NCBI RefSeq assembly: GCF_002233755.1
Contig: NZ_NIFO01000006.1
Coordinates: 124,001 to 188,000 of the forward strand
Direction: 5' to 3'
Source: Acinetobacter piscicola
GTDB lineage: Bacteria > Pseudomonadota > Gammaproteobacteria > Pseudomonadales > Moraxellaceae
Length of the DNA: 64,000 bases
Within the stretch, counting starts at the first letter, position 1, and every line of letters begins with the position of its first letter. A model generated the notes under the pieces. The model made no database searches. It saw only the letters and a program-made list of their open reading frames with translations, and was not told where the DNA came from. This document shows, piece by piece, positions 35,781 to 46,812 of the stretch. The translations under genes and the position numbers were made by a program.

Positions 35781-37244
35781 TTATTCTTTATCAATATCAA
35801 AAGGTTGTACATCCATTTCTTTATACGAAATGAGTTTGCTACGATGTTTCCATTTGTAGCCTAACCAAATGACCAAGAATAAAGGAATACTGATATAAGT
35901 AGAGATGACACTCATCCAATTACCATCGAGAACGGCTTGATAATTTTGACCAAGCACAACGATCGTACATAAGATAAACGCAAACCAAGGTGCAAATGGG
36001 AAGAATTTGGCACGGTAAGCTAAATCTTCAAGCTTGTAACCTTGAGCTAAATAACCTTTACGGAAGCGGTAATGTGAAATCGCAATACCTAGCCAAACAA
36101 TAAAGCCACACATACCAGACATGTTGAGTAACCATGTAAAGACTTGGTTCTCACCAATAAATGTGGTTAAAAAGCAAAGCGCAGCAACAGCAGTGGTTGC
36201 GTACAAAGCATTCATTGGAACGCCACGTAGGTCTAATTTACCAAAGCATTTTGGTGCACGGCCTTCACGCGCCATACCAAATAGCATACGTGTAGATGAG
36301 TACATGCCTGAGTTACCGGCTGAAAGAATTGCAGTTAAAATCACAGCATTCATCAAACCCGCAGCGAATGCTAAACCTGCTTTTTCATACAACAATGTAA
36401 ATGGTGAAAGGGTAATATTACCATCACCTTCAGCTGCTAAAGCAAGATTTGGATCTGTATAAGCAATCAATGTTCCAATGATGAAAATACACAAGATATA
36501 GAATAAAAGAATACGCCAAAAGATTTGTTTAATTGCAATTGGAATGGTCTTTTTGGGATCTTTAGATTCGCCCGCAGCAACCCCAACCATTTCAGTACCT
36601 TGGAATGAGAACCCTGCAATCATGGCTACACCAACCAATGCTTGGAAACCACCCACAAAAGGTGCTTCACCAAGCGTCCAGTTTGTCGTTACAGATTGAG
36701 TTGGATCAAGCATGATTTTTCCAATCATGAATAAACCAATCACAATAAAGAAGATGATTGCTACAACTTTGACCAATGAGAATAAAAACTCACTTTCGCC
36801 AAAGCCTTTGACTGTTAAAGCATTGATAAAGAAAATAATGGCAAGAAAAAGAGCACTCCACCAAAAACCTGGAATATCGGGAAACCAAAATTTCATGATG
36901 AATTGGACGGCAACCAGTTCAAATGCAACTGTAATTGCCCAGTTATACCAATAGTTCCAACCGAGTGCGAAACCAAAGCCTTCTTCAACATACTTATTAC
37001 CATATGTGAAGAATGCACCTGATGTCGGATTGTGTGTTGCTAACTCACCTAAACTGGTCATCAAGAAATAAATCATGAGTCCAATCAATGCATAAGCAAG
37101 CAGTGCACCACCTGGGCCAGCAGTTGCAATAGTTTGACCTGAGGCAAGGAATAATCCTGTACCAATAGAACCGCCGATGGCGATCATATTTAAATGTCGA
37201 GCCCCAAGTTTTCGCTTGAGTTCTGGATGACCTGTTTCGCTCAT
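35781..37244 (-). CDS. amino-acid permease, LysP-like
   Basis: A 487-residue APC/AAT-family transporter with 12 membrane segments. The N-terminal [20 protein letters not shown] is typical of LysP, AroP and related permeases, and the length fits LysP best. It imports an amino acid, probably lysine, in exchange for protons. The stop of rsmC and the start of this gene overlap by 4 bases (ATGA), so the two form a translationally coupled pair. Confidence 0.82.
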   Translation of the reverse strand: MSETGHPELKRKLGARHLNMIAIGGSIGTGLFLASGQTIATAGPGGALLAYALIGLMIYFLMTSLGELATHNPTSGAFFTYGNKYVEEGFGFALGWNYWYNWAITVAFELVAVQFIMKFWFPDIPGFWWSALFLAIIFFINALTVKGFGESEFLFSLVKVVAIIFFIVIGLFMIGKIMLDPTQSVTTNWTLGEAPFVGGFQALVGVAMIAGFSFQGTEMVGVAAGESKDPKKTIPIAIKQIFWRILLFYILCIFIIGTLIAYTDPNLALAAEGDGNITLSPFTLLYEKAGLAFAAGLMNAVILTAILSAGNSGMYSSTRMLFGMAREGRAPKCFGKLDLRGVPMNALYATTAVAALCFLTTFIGENQVFTWLLNMSGMCGFIVWLGIAISHYRFRKGYLAQGYKLEDLAYRAKFFPFAPWFAFILCTIVVLGQNYQAVLDGNWMSVISTYISIPLFLVIWLGYKWKHRSKLISYKEMDVQPFDIDKE

Positions 37245-38278
37245 CGTTCTTCCTTAAGATTTTTTTGAGTGTTGGCGAACAGCACTTTAAAGCCTTGTTG
37301 ATCGGCCTTAGTCGTACACTGACTAAAGCTTTGTTCAATAAGTAATGGATAATTGAGGAAGCGGTTTGCCACAATCCATAATTCACCACCAGATTTTAAA
37401 TGGCGTCGTGCAGTCTTACACAAAGTTTCACTGGCATTATAATCGGTCTGAATGCCTTGGTGAAATGGAGGATTGCTGACAATCGCATGTAAAAATAAAG
37501 GCGCATCTTCGATGCCTGTAACTGCTTTAACTTCAAGTTGTTCTAATGGTAAATTATTTTTTTCAAAAGTCATTTGAGTCGACGCTAATGCAAAAGCATC
37601 GACATCTAACGCAAAAATACGATTTTTAGGATTTAATTTTGATAAATAAGCACTAATCACACCAGCACCACAACCAAAATCTGCAATTTTTCCAGAAGTT
37701 ACTTGTTTTAAATACGGCAATAAAACAGCTGTACCTATATCCAAATGATTTTGGCTAAACACACCTGGGAGAGAACAAATCGTGAGCTCACCAGCAGGAG
37801 TTGTCACATTATAATGTTGAGCCCATTGTGCTAATGGTTTTGCTACAACCGTGGTATTGGTCGTGAGTTGCCACATTTGGCAATGACGAGCGCTGTCTAA
37901 TTTCGTGGTTTGCCCATAAGGCTGTAACTGTTTTGCAGCACGCTCAACACCGCCTTTCTTTTCTCCAACGAGGAAAATAGAAGCACCAACAGGCAAGCGA
38001 CTGACCAAATTATGCAAAATATAGTTGAGCAATTCTTTTGATTTTGGAACAAAAATCACCGCTTGATCAAAGCTAGATTCAGGAAGGTCCGTACCAAAAT
38101 GTACATCTGCTTTTAGATTTTGGAAATACTGTAATTCGTTGTAGTTCCATGTCCAAACGCTTGCTTCGATGTCATGAGCTAAATTTGAAAGTAAATCATC
38201 CGTTGGCGCATTGACCAATAAAACTCGTCCAGAAAGATAGTCATGCTGTCGAATGACAACTTCACTTCTTGGCTCCAT
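37241..38278 (-). CDS. rsmC: 16S rRNA (guanine-N2)-methyltransferase RsmC
   Basis: A 345-residue SAM-dependent enzyme that methylates G1207 of 16S rRNA. The C-terminal half has the Rossmann signature [20 protein letters not shown] and the catalytic NPPF motif in [20 protein letters not shown]. The N-terminal half is the degenerate second methyltransferase-like domain usual for RsmC. ATG 38287 (3 codons upstream) is also possible. It overlaps the permease gene by 4 bases. Confidence 0.92.
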   Translation of the reverse strand: MEPRSEVVIRQHDYLSGRVLLVNAPTDDLLSNLAHDIEASVWTWNYNELQYFQNLKADVHFGTDLPESSFDQAVIFVPKSKELLNYILHNLVSRLPVGASIFLVGEKKGGVERAAKQLQPYGQTTKLDSARHCQMWQLTTNTTVVAKPLAQWAQHYNVTTPAGELTICSLPGVFSQNHLDIGTAVLLPYLKQVTSGKIADFGCGAGVISAYLSKLNPKNRIFALDVDAFALASTQMTFEKNNLPLEQLEVKAVTGIEDAPLFLHAIVSNPPFHQGIQTDYNASETLCKTARRHLKSGGELWIVANRFLNYPLLIEQSFSQCTTKADQQGFKVLFANTQKNLKEER

Positions 38279-38350
38279 ATTCACCATCCATCATAAAAAG
38301 TTAGAACAATAATGCCCAGTCTAAGCTGGGCATTATAAAGAATAGATTTA

Positions 38351-39724
38351 CTATTTTTTAGTTTCAGGTAAAACTAAATTTAAAATTAAAGCGGCAATAC
38401 CGCCTGTTGCGACACCAGAGCTAAAAATATTACGTGTTAATTCTGGTAAATGTTCCAAAATTTGAGGGACTTGTGCAACACCCAGACCTAGACCTAAAGA
38501 AATTGCAATAATCAAAAGGGCACGGCGATCTAACTGAATTCCCGATAAAATGTTAATTCCCGAAGCAGCAACAGCACCAAACATGACCATCACCGCGCCG
38601 CCAAGCACGGCTTGAGGAACAGCTTGAATGACACCTGCAACAGCAGGGAATAAACCGAGAATGACCAATAATACGGCAATCCAAATTCCCACATAACGGC
38701 TAGCAATACCCGTGAGTTGAATAACACCATTATTTTGTGCAAATACTGAACTAGGGAAAGTATTAAAAATACCTGCTAAGAAAGAATTAGCACCGTTGAC
38801 CAAAACACCACCTTTGATACGTTCCATCCAAACTGGACCATCAACAGGTTGATTGGAAATCTTTGATGTTGCAGTTACATCACCAATCGCCTCTAAAGAG
38901 GTTACTAGGTAAATAAATGCCATTGGGATAAATAAGCTCCAAGAGAAGCTAATTCCAAAATGCATCGGTGTAGGAATTTGAATGAATGGTGCATCTTTTA
39001 AACCTGAAAAGTTTAAATAGCCCATAAAGCCTGCAAGAATATAACCGACGACTAAGGCAATTAATATCGCTGAGCTTTTTACCCAAACAATTTTTACACG
39101 ATTCAGTAAAATAATAATGGCAAGTACAGTGCATGACATGATGAGATTGTCTGCACTAGCAAAGGTTTTATCAGACATGGCCTGATAACCACCGCCCATG
39201 CTGATGAGACCTTCTTTAATTAAAGTCAAACCAATCAACAGAACAACAATACCTGTAACTAATGGTGTGATCAGCTTTTTAACCCAAGGTAAAATACGTG
39301 ATACACCCATTTCAATAAATGAGCCAGCAATTACCACACCAAAAATAGAAGCCATAACAGCTTCAACTGGTGTGCCTGCTGCAACCATAGCTGAACCGAT
39401 ACCGATCATTGGTCCAATAAAGTTAAAACTTGTCCCTTGAACAATCAGTAAACCAGCGCCAAACGGCCCAATTTTTTTACATTGTAAATAAGTTGCAACG
39501 CCAGAAATTACCAATGACATGGAAAGAATCATGTTGGTGTCTTGAGGAGAAACGCCTAAAGCTAAACAGATCAGTAAACCTGGTGTTACAATTGGCACAA
39601 TAATCGCTAACAAATGTTGTAAAGCTGCGAAAAAAGCGATAAGTGGTTTTGGACGATCATTTAGACCATAAACAAGGTCAATTTGACCCTGAGTTTGTTT
39701 GGGAGGTGTATTAAAATCAGACAT
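38351..39724 (-). CDS. NCS2-family purine permease (XanP/UacT-like)
   Basis: A 457-residue transporter with 12-14 membrane segments. Family motifs are LQHLLAIIVPIVTPGLLI, GAGLLIVQGTSFNFIGPMIG and the substrate-site segment NTFPSSVFAQNNGVIQLTG (Q-N-N-G). Members import xanthine, uric acid or uracil with protons. The exact substrate is not resolved; the QNNGV form is more like purine than uracil permeases. Confidence 0.85.
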   Translation of the reverse strand: MSDFNTPPKQTQGQIDLVYGLNDRPKPLIAFFAALQHLLAIIVPIVTPGLLICLALGVSPQDTNMILSMSLVISGVATYLQCKKIGPFGAGLLIVQGTSFNFIGPMIGIGSAMVAAGTPVEAVMASIFGVVIAGSFIEMGVSRILPWVKKLITPLVTGIVVLLIGLTLIKEGLISMGGGYQAMSDKTFASADNLIMSCTVLAIIILLNRVKIVWVKSSAILIALVVGYILAGFMGYLNFSGLKDAPFIQIPTPMHFGISFSWSLFIPMAFIYLVTSLEAIGDVTATSKISNQPVDGPVWMERIKGGVLVNGANSFLAGIFNTFPSSVFAQNNGVIQLTGIASRYVGIWIAVLLVILGLFPAVAGVIQAVPQAVLGGAVMVMFGAVAASGINILSGIQLDRRALLIIAISLGLGLGVAQVPQILEHLPELTRNIFSSGVATGGIAALILNLVLPETKK

Positions 39725-39898
39725 GACTACAGTGGGAGAAGCAGCAAGATGGCGCTATTCTAATCGGTTTACATGCCATTACAAAACAAAAAACAGACCC
39801 TTGTGAAAAAAACTTGTAACTGTCAATAAACTGTCACTACTAAAAGTTAAGATTTTTCTGTATAATTTGCCCTCAAATTTAAAGCGTATCGAATTTAC

Positions 39899-41734
39899 AT
39901 GTCTGATATTAAAACTCTCCGTAACATTGCCATCATTGCGCACGTCGATCATGGTAAAACCACTCTGGTAGACAAACTTCTGCAACAATCTGGTGCTCTC
40001 GGCGATCGCGCGGGTGAGGTCGAGCGTGTCATGGATTCGAATGCGTTAGAATCAGAACGTGGTATTACCATTCTTGCAAAAAACACTGCAATTAAATGGT
40101 TAGACAAACGTACTGACACTGAATACCGCATCAACATTGTTGACACCCCAGGACATGCTGACTTTGGTGGTGAAGTTGAACGTGTTATGTCTATGGTTGA
40201 CTGCGTACTTCTTCTTGTAGACTCACAAGATGGTCCAATGCCGCAAACTCGCTTTGTAACATCGAAAGCATTTGCTCGTGGTTTGAAGCCAATCGTTGTA
40301 TTAAACAAAGTTGACCGTCCAGGTGCACGTCCTGATTGGGTAATGGATCAAGTTTTTGATTTATTTGATAATCTTGGCGCTTCTGATGAACAGTTAGACT
40401 TCCCAGTTGTTTATGCTTCTGGCTTAAACGGTATTGCTGGTCGTGAAGTTGATAATCTTGCAGCAGATATGACACCGTTGTTTGAAACGATTGTTGACAT
40501 CGTTGAACCACCAGCAGTTGATGTTGATGGTCCGTTCCAAATGCAAATTTCATCTCTTGACTATAATAGTTTCGTAGGTGTAATTGGTATTGGTCGTATT
40601 CAACGTGGTTCTGTGAAAACAAATACACAAGTTACTGTGATTGATAAAGATGGCAAAACACGTAATGGCCGTATTTTAAAAATCATGGGTTATCATGGTC
40701 TTGACCGTGTAGATGTTGATAATGCAGGCGCTGGCGATATCGTATGTATCACAGGTTTGGATTCTCTTAACATTTCTGACACGATTTGTGATCCGAAAAA
40801 TGTTGAAGCTTTACCGCCATTGTCTGTAGATGAACCTACAGTTTCGATGACTTTCCAAGTAAACAATTCTCCATTTGCTGGTCGTGAAGGTAAATTTGTA
40901 ACATCACGTAACATTCGTGAGCGTTTAGATCGTGAGTTGATCCATAACGTTGCTTTACGTGTTGAGGATACTGACAGTCCAGATCGTTTCAAAGTTTCTG
41001 GCCGTGGTGAGCTTCATTTATCTGTTCTTATTGAGAATATGCGTCGTGAAGGTTTCGAGATGGGTGTATCTCGTCCTGAAGTGATCATGAAAGAAGTAGA
41101 TGGTGAAATTCAAGAGCCGTTTGAAAATGTAACTTTTGACGTTGAAGAACAACATCAAGGTTCAATTATGGAGCAAATGGGCTTCCGTAAAGGCGAAATG
41201 ACCAATATGGAGCTTGATGGCAAAGGCCGTATCCGTATTGAAGCAACTGTTCCTTCACGTGGCTTAATTGGCTTCCGTTCTGAATTCTTAACCATTACTT
41301 CTGGTACTGGTATTATGACTTCAAGCTTCTCACATTATGGTACTGCGAAAGCAGGTACTGTTGCGAAGCGTCAAAACGGTGTACTTGTATCAATGGTTAA
41401 TGGTACATGTTTAGCGTTTGCTTTATTCACTCTACAAGATCGTGGTCGTCTATTTGCTGAACCACAGTTAGAAGTGTATGAAGGTATGATTGTTGGTATG
41501 AACTCACGTTCAGACGACATGACGGTTAACCCGACTAAAGCAAAACAGTTAACGAACATGCGTGCATCGGGTACAGATGAAGCATTAACCTTAACTCCTG
41601 CTATTCGTTTCACACTTGAACAAGCTTTAGAATTTATTGAAGATGATGAATTGGTTGAAGTTACACCTAAATCAGTTCGTATTCGTAAAAAATTCTTAAC
41701 TGAAAATGAACGTAAACGTAACCGTGGTAAGTAA
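39899..41734 (+). CDS. typA: ribosome-associated GTPase TypA/BipA
   Basis: A 611-residue translational GTPase. G1 is IAHVDHGKTTLVDKLLQQ, G2 RGITILAKN, G3 DTPGHADFGGEVERV and G4 NKVDRPGARPDW, followed by domain II, an EF-G-like domain III/V and the unique C-terminal domain (ATVPSRGLIGFRSEFLTITS). It assists ribosome assembly and stress or cold adaptation. An extended -10 TATAAT is visible at 39861-39866. A perfect terminator follows. Confidence 0.97.
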   Translation: MSDIKTLRNIAIIAHVDHGKTTLVDKLLQQSGALGDRAGEVERVMDSNALESERGITILAKNTAIKWLDKRTDTEYRINIVDTPGHADFGGEVERVMSMVDCVLLLVDSQDGPMPQTRFVTSKAFARGLKPIVVLNKVDRPGARPDWVMDQVFDLFDNLGASDEQLDFPVVYASGLNGIAGREVDNLAADMTPLFETIVDIVEPPAVDVDGPFQMQISSLDYNSFVGVIGIGRIQRGSVKTNTQVTVIDKDGKTRNGRILKIMGYHGLDRVDVDNAGAGDIVCITGLDSLNISDTICDPKNVEALPPLSVDEPTVSMTFQVNNSPFAGREGKFVTSRNIRERLDRELIHNVALRVEDTDSPDRFKVSGRGELHLSVLIENMRREGFEMGVSRPEVIMKEVDGEIQEPFENVTFDVEEQHQGSIMEQMGFRKGEMTNMELDGKGRIRIEATVPSRGLIGFRSEFLTITSGTGIMTSSFSHYGTAKAGTVAKRQNGVLVSMVNGTCLAFALFTLQDRGRLFAEPQLEVYEGMIVGMNSRSDDMTVNPTKAKQLTNMRASGTDEALTLTPAIRFTLEQALEFIEDDELVEVTPKSVRIRKKFLTENERKRNRGK

Positions 41735-41760
41735 TTTTTAAATTACCAAGGTATGTTAAA

Positions 41761-41795
41761 AACCGCAATCTTGATCAAGATTGCGGTTTTTTTAT
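41761..41795 (+). terminator. intrinsic terminator of typA
   Basis: A 14-bp perfect stem (AACCGCAATCTTGA with its complement) with essentially no loop is followed by a T-run. Confidence 0.93.
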
Positions 41796-41918
41796 ATAAA
41801 TTGTAAAGAAATATAAGAAATCTACAAAAACCGAGTAAATTAGGTGGAAATATATATTAAATTTTAATGTATACTTCGTCACATAAAAATTACGCAAAAA
41901 TAGAGCGTGGAGATACAA

Positions 41919-42344
41919 ATGAGCATTATTTCAGAATTTAAAGAGTTTGCTGTCAAAGGCAATATGATGGACTTGGCTATTGGTGTAATCATCGGTGGGG
42001 CTTTTAATAAAATTATTGATTCTTTAGTAAAAGACATCATCATGCCGTTAATCTCTGTGATTACTGGTGGTGGTGTAGATTTTACTCAAAAGTTTGTTGT
42101 GCTTGGGAACAATCCAAATAACCTAACTTCACTGGATGAACTTACAAAAGCAGGGGTTAACGTTTTAACCTATGGTAATTTCATAACGATCGTATTGAAC
42201 TTCCTCATTTTAATGTGGGTTGTATTCTTGTTGGTTAAATTCTTAAATAAAATCCGTAAACCTGCGGAAGAAGCACCAGCAGCAACGCCAGAAGATATTG
42301 AATTATTACGTGAAATTCGCGATGAATTGAAACGTAAAGCTTAA
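41919..42344 (+). CDS. mscL: large-conductance mechanosensitive channel MscL
   Basis: A 141-residue inner-membrane channel. The N-terminal [26 protein letters not shown] segment is the S1/TM1 region, then a periplasmic loop, a second membrane segment ([20 protein letters not shown]) and a C-terminal helical bundle. It opens under membrane tension to release solutes in hypo-osmotic shock. The start is set by GGAG 6 bases before ATG 41919. Confidence 0.96.
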   Translation: MSIISEFKEFAVKGNMMDLAIGVIIGGAFNKIIDSLVKDIIMPLISVITGGGVDFTQKFVVLGNNPNNLTSLDELTKAGVNVLTYGNFITIVLNFLILMWVVFLLVKFLNKIRKPAEEAPAATPEDIELLREIRDELKRKA

Positions 42345-42368
42345 CGATTGGTAATTCCTAATCAATAA

Positions 42369-42396
42369 ACGGTACTTTTAAGTGCCGTTTTTTTTA
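42369..42396 (+). terminator. intrinsic terminator of mscL
   Basis: ACGGTAC/GTGCCGT with one G-U pair and a T8 run. Confidence 0.9.
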
Positions 42397-42440
42397 TGAA
42401 TCGTTTATGATTATTCTTAAAAGAGCATAGGAACATCATC

Positions 42441-43040
42441 ATGACAAAAAGTTTAATCATTGCAATGATGTTTATAGGACTCATAGGTTGTTCCGAACCA
42501 CAAAAGAATCCAGATGATATTCAAAATAAAACCAAGAATTTAAGCTTTGATGAGATGCCCAATGAAAAGACTGTTTTTGAAGTGATCGAAGCAAAGTCGA
42601 TTGATGAAAATGATGCTTTATTGGTAGCGCTACAAACTCAGTTGCTTAAAGATCAATTTGAATTTGTTGAAAAAGAAAGTGGAACATCTTGGTCTGAAAA
42701 TGATTGTACCAATAATAAAGTGATCCAAGTCAAAGGAGATGGGATACGTTCATATCGGGCCGAGAGTCAGGTCAAAGTGGGTCAAAAAAATAACATCCGT
42801 CCTGATTTCAGTTTATTGGTTTTTGCTTTTGAAGATGCGCAACTTGCAGAGAAAAACTTTATCAGTTTAAAAACAGCAGTTGAATCAGATAACGGTTTTT
42901 GTAATGGAAAATCACCAGAAGTTATCGTACGTAATGGTAATGAGGTGTTTTATTTCACCTCTCGTGCAGAAATGTTTAGATCTTATCTTGATCAGTATTC
43001 TCAATACGTTGAAGACTATAAAGCCGAAAAGCAACCTTAA
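42441..43040 (+). CDS. lipoprotein of unknown function
   Basis: A 199-residue lipoprotein with a signal ending in LIGC at residues 15-18 and SEPQKNPDDIQ following. The body has no motif I recognise, but two cysteines (SENDCTNN and DNGFCNGKSPE) may pair. No close neighbour on the same strand gives a clue. Confidence 0.7.
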   Translation: MTKSLIIAMMFIGLIGCSEPQKNPDDIQNKTKNLSFDEMPNEKTVFEVIEAKSIDENDALLVALQTQLLKDQFEFVEKESGTSWSENDCTNNKVIQVKGDGIRSYRAESQVKVGQKNNIRPDFSLLVFAFEDAQLAEKNFISLKTAVESDNGFCNGKSPEVIVRNGNEVFYFTSRAEMFRSYLDQYSQYVEDYKAEKQP

Positions 43041-43092
43041 AATAAACAGTATCTTCAACATATTTGAACATATAAATATTTGCTTTGCTGGC

Positions 43093-43377
43093 TTAAAAAT
43101 CCATACGAAACTTAATTTCAAGTAAGTGAAAACCAAACTGACTTTTTACTGGACCATGAAGTACACGTTCTGCGGCAGTAAAAACCAGTTTATCAATCAC
43201 AGGTACCAATTGCCCCTTTTTAACTTCGCCGAGTTCTCCACCACGTTTGGCGGAATTGCATGTGGAATACTGTTTCGCAATTTTTGTAAAATCAGCGCCA
43301 TCTAAAATTTTCTTTTTTAGTTGTTCTGCCAAATCTTTATCTTTGACTAAAATATGACGAACAATTGCAGTTTTCAT
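43093..43377 (-). CDS. ppiC: parvulin-type peptidyl-prolyl isomerase
   Basis: A 94-residue single-domain parvulin. RHILVKDKDLAEQLKKKI, DFTKIAKQYSTCNSAKRGGE and FGFHLLEIK carry the family's two His, the Cys/Asp position and the C-terminal active-site strand. There is no signal peptide, so it acts in the cytoplasm, like E. coli PpiC. Its ATG overlaps the mutM stop by 4 bases (ATGA), implying coupled translation. Confidence 0.93.
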   Translation of the reverse strand: MKTAIVRHILVKDKDLAEQLKKKILDGADFTKIAKQYSTCNSAKRGGELGEVKKGQLVPVIDKLVFTAAERVLHGPVKSQFGFHLLEIKFRMDF

Positions 43378-44222
43378 TTAGATTTACCTCGCTGAGTTTT
43401 TGGGGTGTTCACTTTTTTCAAAGGTTGGCATTGTGGGCAAAATACACTTGCACGCTGTCCTAATTTCAAGTTTTCCAATGTGGTTTCGCAATTCACGCAC
43501 ATTTCACCCGCACGACCATAGGCCAATAAGGTTTGTTGAAAATAACCATTTTCACCCATTGCATTGCTATAGTCTTTTAAGGTTGAGCCACCTAAATCAA
43601 TGGCTTGCTTTAAAATACGTTTAATTTCCACAACCAGTTTTTCAATTTGCTCTGCGGACAAAGTTGAGGCAGGCTGCGCTGGATGAATCCCTAAATTAAA
43701 TAAACTTTCTGTAGCGTAAATATTGCCCACACCAACCACGATATGGTTATCCATGATTGCAACTTTTATGCCGACATTTTTATTTTTTAATTTATTGGTT
43801 AAATATTCTTTATTAAATGAGTTGCTTAAAGGTTCAGGGCCCAATGTATCTATCAATTTGGTTTGGCTTTCTTCATTGAGCCAAATGATACAGCCAAAAC
43901 GACGTGGATCATGATAGCGCAATTGCTGATCTTCAAATTGAATAATCAAATGATCATGTTTTCGCAATTCGTCTTGAGTCTCACAAATTCTGAAACTACC
44001 AGACATACCAAGGTGCCACAACATGCTATGTGTTTCAAACTCAGCCAAAATATATTTTGAGCGACGGCTAAGCTTTAAGAGTTTTTGTCCCTGTAAATTT
44101 TGAATATCTTCAGGAATAGGCCATCTTAAGCGCGATTCTCGAACTTGAACGTGTATAACTTTTTGATTCAGTAAAGGGAATAAACTGGTTTTTGTGGTTT
44201 CAACTTCTGGAAGTTCAGGCAT
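43374..44222 (-). CDS. mutM: formamidopyrimidine-DNA glycosylase
   Basis: A 282-residue base-excision repair enzyme removing 8-oxoguanine and formamidopyrimidines. The start at 44222 is fixed by chemistry: mature MutM must begin PELPEVETTK, whose Pro is the nucleophile and Glu3 the acid. A helix-two-turn-helix (VGNIYATESLFNLGIHPAQP) and a C-terminal zinc finger CVNCETTLENL..VFCPQC follow. A short basic tail (KTQRGKSK) extends beyond the finger. Confidence 0.97.
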   Translation of the reverse strand: MPELPEVETTKTSLFPLLNQKVIHVQVRESRLRWPIPEDIQNLQGQKLLKLSRRSKYILAEFETHSMLWHLGMSGSFRICETQDELRKHDHLIIQFEDQQLRYHDPRRFGCIIWLNEESQTKLIDTLGPEPLSNSFNKEYLTNKLKNKNVGIKVAIMDNHIVVGVGNIYATESLFNLGIHPAQPASTLSAEQIEKLVVEIKRILKQAIDLGGSTLKDYSNAMGENGYFQQTLLAYGRAGEMCVNCETTLENLKLGQRASVFCPQCQPLKKVNTPKTQRGKSK

Positions 44223-44613
44223 GTCATTATCAGAATACAAAACATTGGAGGCTATTGTATTGGAGAATGAGAGGTGTATAAAGCCGAGAAGGTTGATGGT
44301 TCGTTATTTCGGTTAAGAACAGAAGTTGTGTGTCTTTTGAATAAGATAAAAAGCACAGTGGTGGGTAAAGGTGGTTATTTCTAAAGAACTAATGCAAAAG
44401 AAAGCTTAATTTGATGGCACAAATTTGAGACAGTTGAAAGAAGCGATGCAGGGTATAATGTTCAGCTAAACAATTCATATTACCCTACTAAATGATTCAT
44501 GCTTTGATCTTTAGTTTAGCGTATCTTTTAACTTGATAGACAAGTTAAGTCGATATTGCTTTGGTCATTTAGGAGGGACGTTATTTTTCTAAATATTCCA
44601 AAGGAAGCCGTAA
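44223..44613. other. non-coding gap upstream of the TonB receptor
   Basis: There is no ORF. A good -10 hexamer GGTATAATG lies at 44452-44460 on the plus strand, without an obvious -35. GGAGGG precedes the receptor start. I see no clear Fur box. Confidence 0.4.
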
Positions 44614-46746
44614 ATGCAAAGAGTGACTCATTTAAAAATTAGGACGACTCTACTTTGTTTAACGGCATGCGTTGCGCAAAACTTATATGCTGAATCAGAA
44701 TCTGAGAATCCTATTCAACTGCTTCCAACGATCAAGGTTGAAGCGACTCGCTCAGATACTCATATTATTGACACACCTGCGTCAGTGTATCGTATAGATC
44801 AAGCTCAAAATCAAAATAATATAGGGATCAATCTCACAGAAACGCTGAAAGGGATTCCTGGTTTACAACTCAATAATCGTGAAAATTATGCGCAAGACTT
44901 ACAACTGTCTATGCGTGGTTTTGGCGCACGTTCAACATTTGGGGTGCGTGGGATTCGTTTATATGTCGATGGTATTCCTGCAACCATGCCTGATGGGCAA
45001 GGTCAGACTTCTAATATTGATTTAAGCAGTTTAGATCATATAGAAGTGCTTGGTGGGCCATTTTCCTCACTTTATGGAAACTCTTCTGGTGGAACGATTT
45101 TAACCACAACCAAAGAAGGGCAAGGTCGTGATTCTATCGAACTTGGTTATTCAGGCGGTAGTCATCATAAAAATCGGGCAAATATTATTTTGCAAGGTGG
45201 TGCAGACAAAGTCAATGAACCGAGTTATGTGGTGAGTTCATCGTATTTTGATACCGATGGCTATCGTGAGCATAGCGATGCCCAAAAAGTTTTAAGTAAT
45301 GCAAAACTCACTTGGAATTTAGCTGATGGTTCTAAAATCAATTGGTTAATGAATTATGTTGATATTTCTGCCAATGACCCGCAAGGTTTGACACGTGCCC
45401 AATGGAAAGCTGATCCTCAACAACAAGTGCCATTTTTAAAGCAGTTTAATGTCCGTAAAGATATCAATCAGACACAAACTGGGTGGAATTGGACAAAACC
45501 GTTAAACGATCAAAATGAAATTTATAGCATGATGTATTTAGGTCATCGTGAAGTCACACAATATCAGTCTATTCCAATGTCAACGCAAAATAATCCACGT
45601 CAGGCGGGAGGCGTGATTGATTTTGAACGTGATTATTATGGTGCGGATCTACGTTGGACGGGTAAAGACTTATTACCCAATACGCGTTTGAGTGTTGGCT
45701 TGGCTTATGATGCGATGAATGAAAATCGTCAGGGTTATGAAAACTTTATTTTAGAAAATAATAAACCTAATTATGGCGTTAAAGGTGAGTTACGCCGTGA
45801 TGAAAATAATACCTTATGGAATTTAGATCCTTATTTGCAAGCTTCTTGGCAATTTTTACCGACTGTGCGATTGGATACAGGTCTGCGTTATAGCAATGTG
45901 CATTATCAATCTGAAGACCACTATATAAAAGGTACAAAGGGTGATGATAGTGGCAGTACCGATTATCAAAAAGTTTTGCCATCTGCTGCTTTTACTTGGG
46001 AAATCACGCCTGAGCTAAGTACTTATATTAGTTATGCCAAAGGTTTTGAAACACCGACTTTTACAGAAATGGCCTATCCAGCGGAAGGCACTGCTGGAAT
46101 CAACTTTGCTTTAAAAGCATCGACCAGTGATAACTATGAGTTAGGATTAAAAACGCAGAACCGTTTAGGTGATTTCACAGCTGCTGTTTTCCAAAGCAAT
46201 ACACGAGATGACATTGTTTCTGCGGGATCTGTTGATGGTCGTGCTACTTTTAAAAATGCAGATAAAACTTTACGTCAGGGTGTGGAGCTTTCTTGGAATA
46301 AAAATCTATGGCAGGATTTAACTGCGCAAGCCAGTTATAGTTTCTTAGATGCAACTTTTGACGCAGATATTGCTAATTCAGACCCTCAGAAAGTGATTAA
46401 AAGTGGAAATTACATTCCTGGAATTGCAAAAAATCAAGCTTATATTGCTTTAGGATGGCAGCCTGAAACGGGCTTTAATGCAGGTATCGATGTTCGTTAT
46501 ATGGGCAAAATCTATGTCGATGATTTGAATAGCGATGCCGCACCAAGTTATACCTTAAGCAGTGCCAATGTCGGTTATATTTGGAAAAATAATGACTGGA
46601 AAGTCCGTAGCTTTGCTCGTATCGATAATTTATTTGATAAAAATTATGTGGGTTCAGTGATTGTAAATGACGGAAATAGCCGTTTCTTTGAACCCGCAGA
46701 TGGTCTAAATTGGAGTGCGGGACTGAGTGTCACCAAGCAATTTTAA
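44614..46746 (+). CDS. TonB-dependent outer-membrane receptor
   Basis: A 710-residue receptor with a signal peptide, the TonB box LPTIKVEATR, a plug domain (GLQLNNRENYAQDLQLSMRG then FGARSTFGVRG) and a long barrel ending GLSVTKQF. The plug segment FGARSTFGVRGIRLYVDGIP is typical of receptors for siderophores such as ferric dicitrate or of PfeA/FecA-like relatives, but the ligand cannot be set from sequence. The last residue is Phe, as expected for BAM recognition. Confidence 0.88.
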   Translation: MQRVTHLKIRTTLLCLTACVAQNLYAESESENPIQLLPTIKVEATRSDTHIIDTPASVYRIDQAQNQNNIGINLTETLKGIPGLQLNNRENYAQDLQLSMRGFGARSTFGVRGIRLYVDGIPATMPDGQGQTSNIDLSSLDHIEVLGGPFSSLYGNSSGGTILTTTKEGQGRDSIELGYSGGSHHKNRANIILQGGADKVNEPSYVVSSSYFDTDGYREHSDAQKVLSNAKLTWNLADGSKINWLMNYVDISANDPQGLTRAQWKADPQQQVPFLKQFNVRKDINQTQTGWNWTKPLNDQNEIYSMMYLGHREVTQYQSIPMSTQNNPRQAGGVIDFERDYYGADLRWTGKDLLPNTRLSVGLAYDAMNENRQGYENFILENNKPNYGVKGELRRDENNTLWNLDPYLQASWQFLPTVRLDTGLRYSNVHYQSEDHYIKGTKGDDSGSTDYQKVLPSAAFTWEITPELSTYISYAKGFETPTFTEMAYPAEGTAGINFALKASTSDNYELGLKTQNRLGDFTAAVFQSNTRDDIVSAGSVDGRATFKNADKTLRQGVELSWNKNLWQDLTAQASYSFLDATFDADIANSDPQKVIKSGNYIPGIAKNQAYIALGWQPETGFNAGIDVRYMGKIYVDDLNSDAAPSYTLSSANVGYIWKNNDWKVRSFARIDNLFDKNYVGSVIVNDGNSRFFEPADGLNWSAGLSVTKQF

Positions 46747-46812
46747 TCGTCACTTTGAATTAAATCATCTTTAATCAAATCATCCTATTTAAGCATTAGA
46801 GGGAAGGTGTTC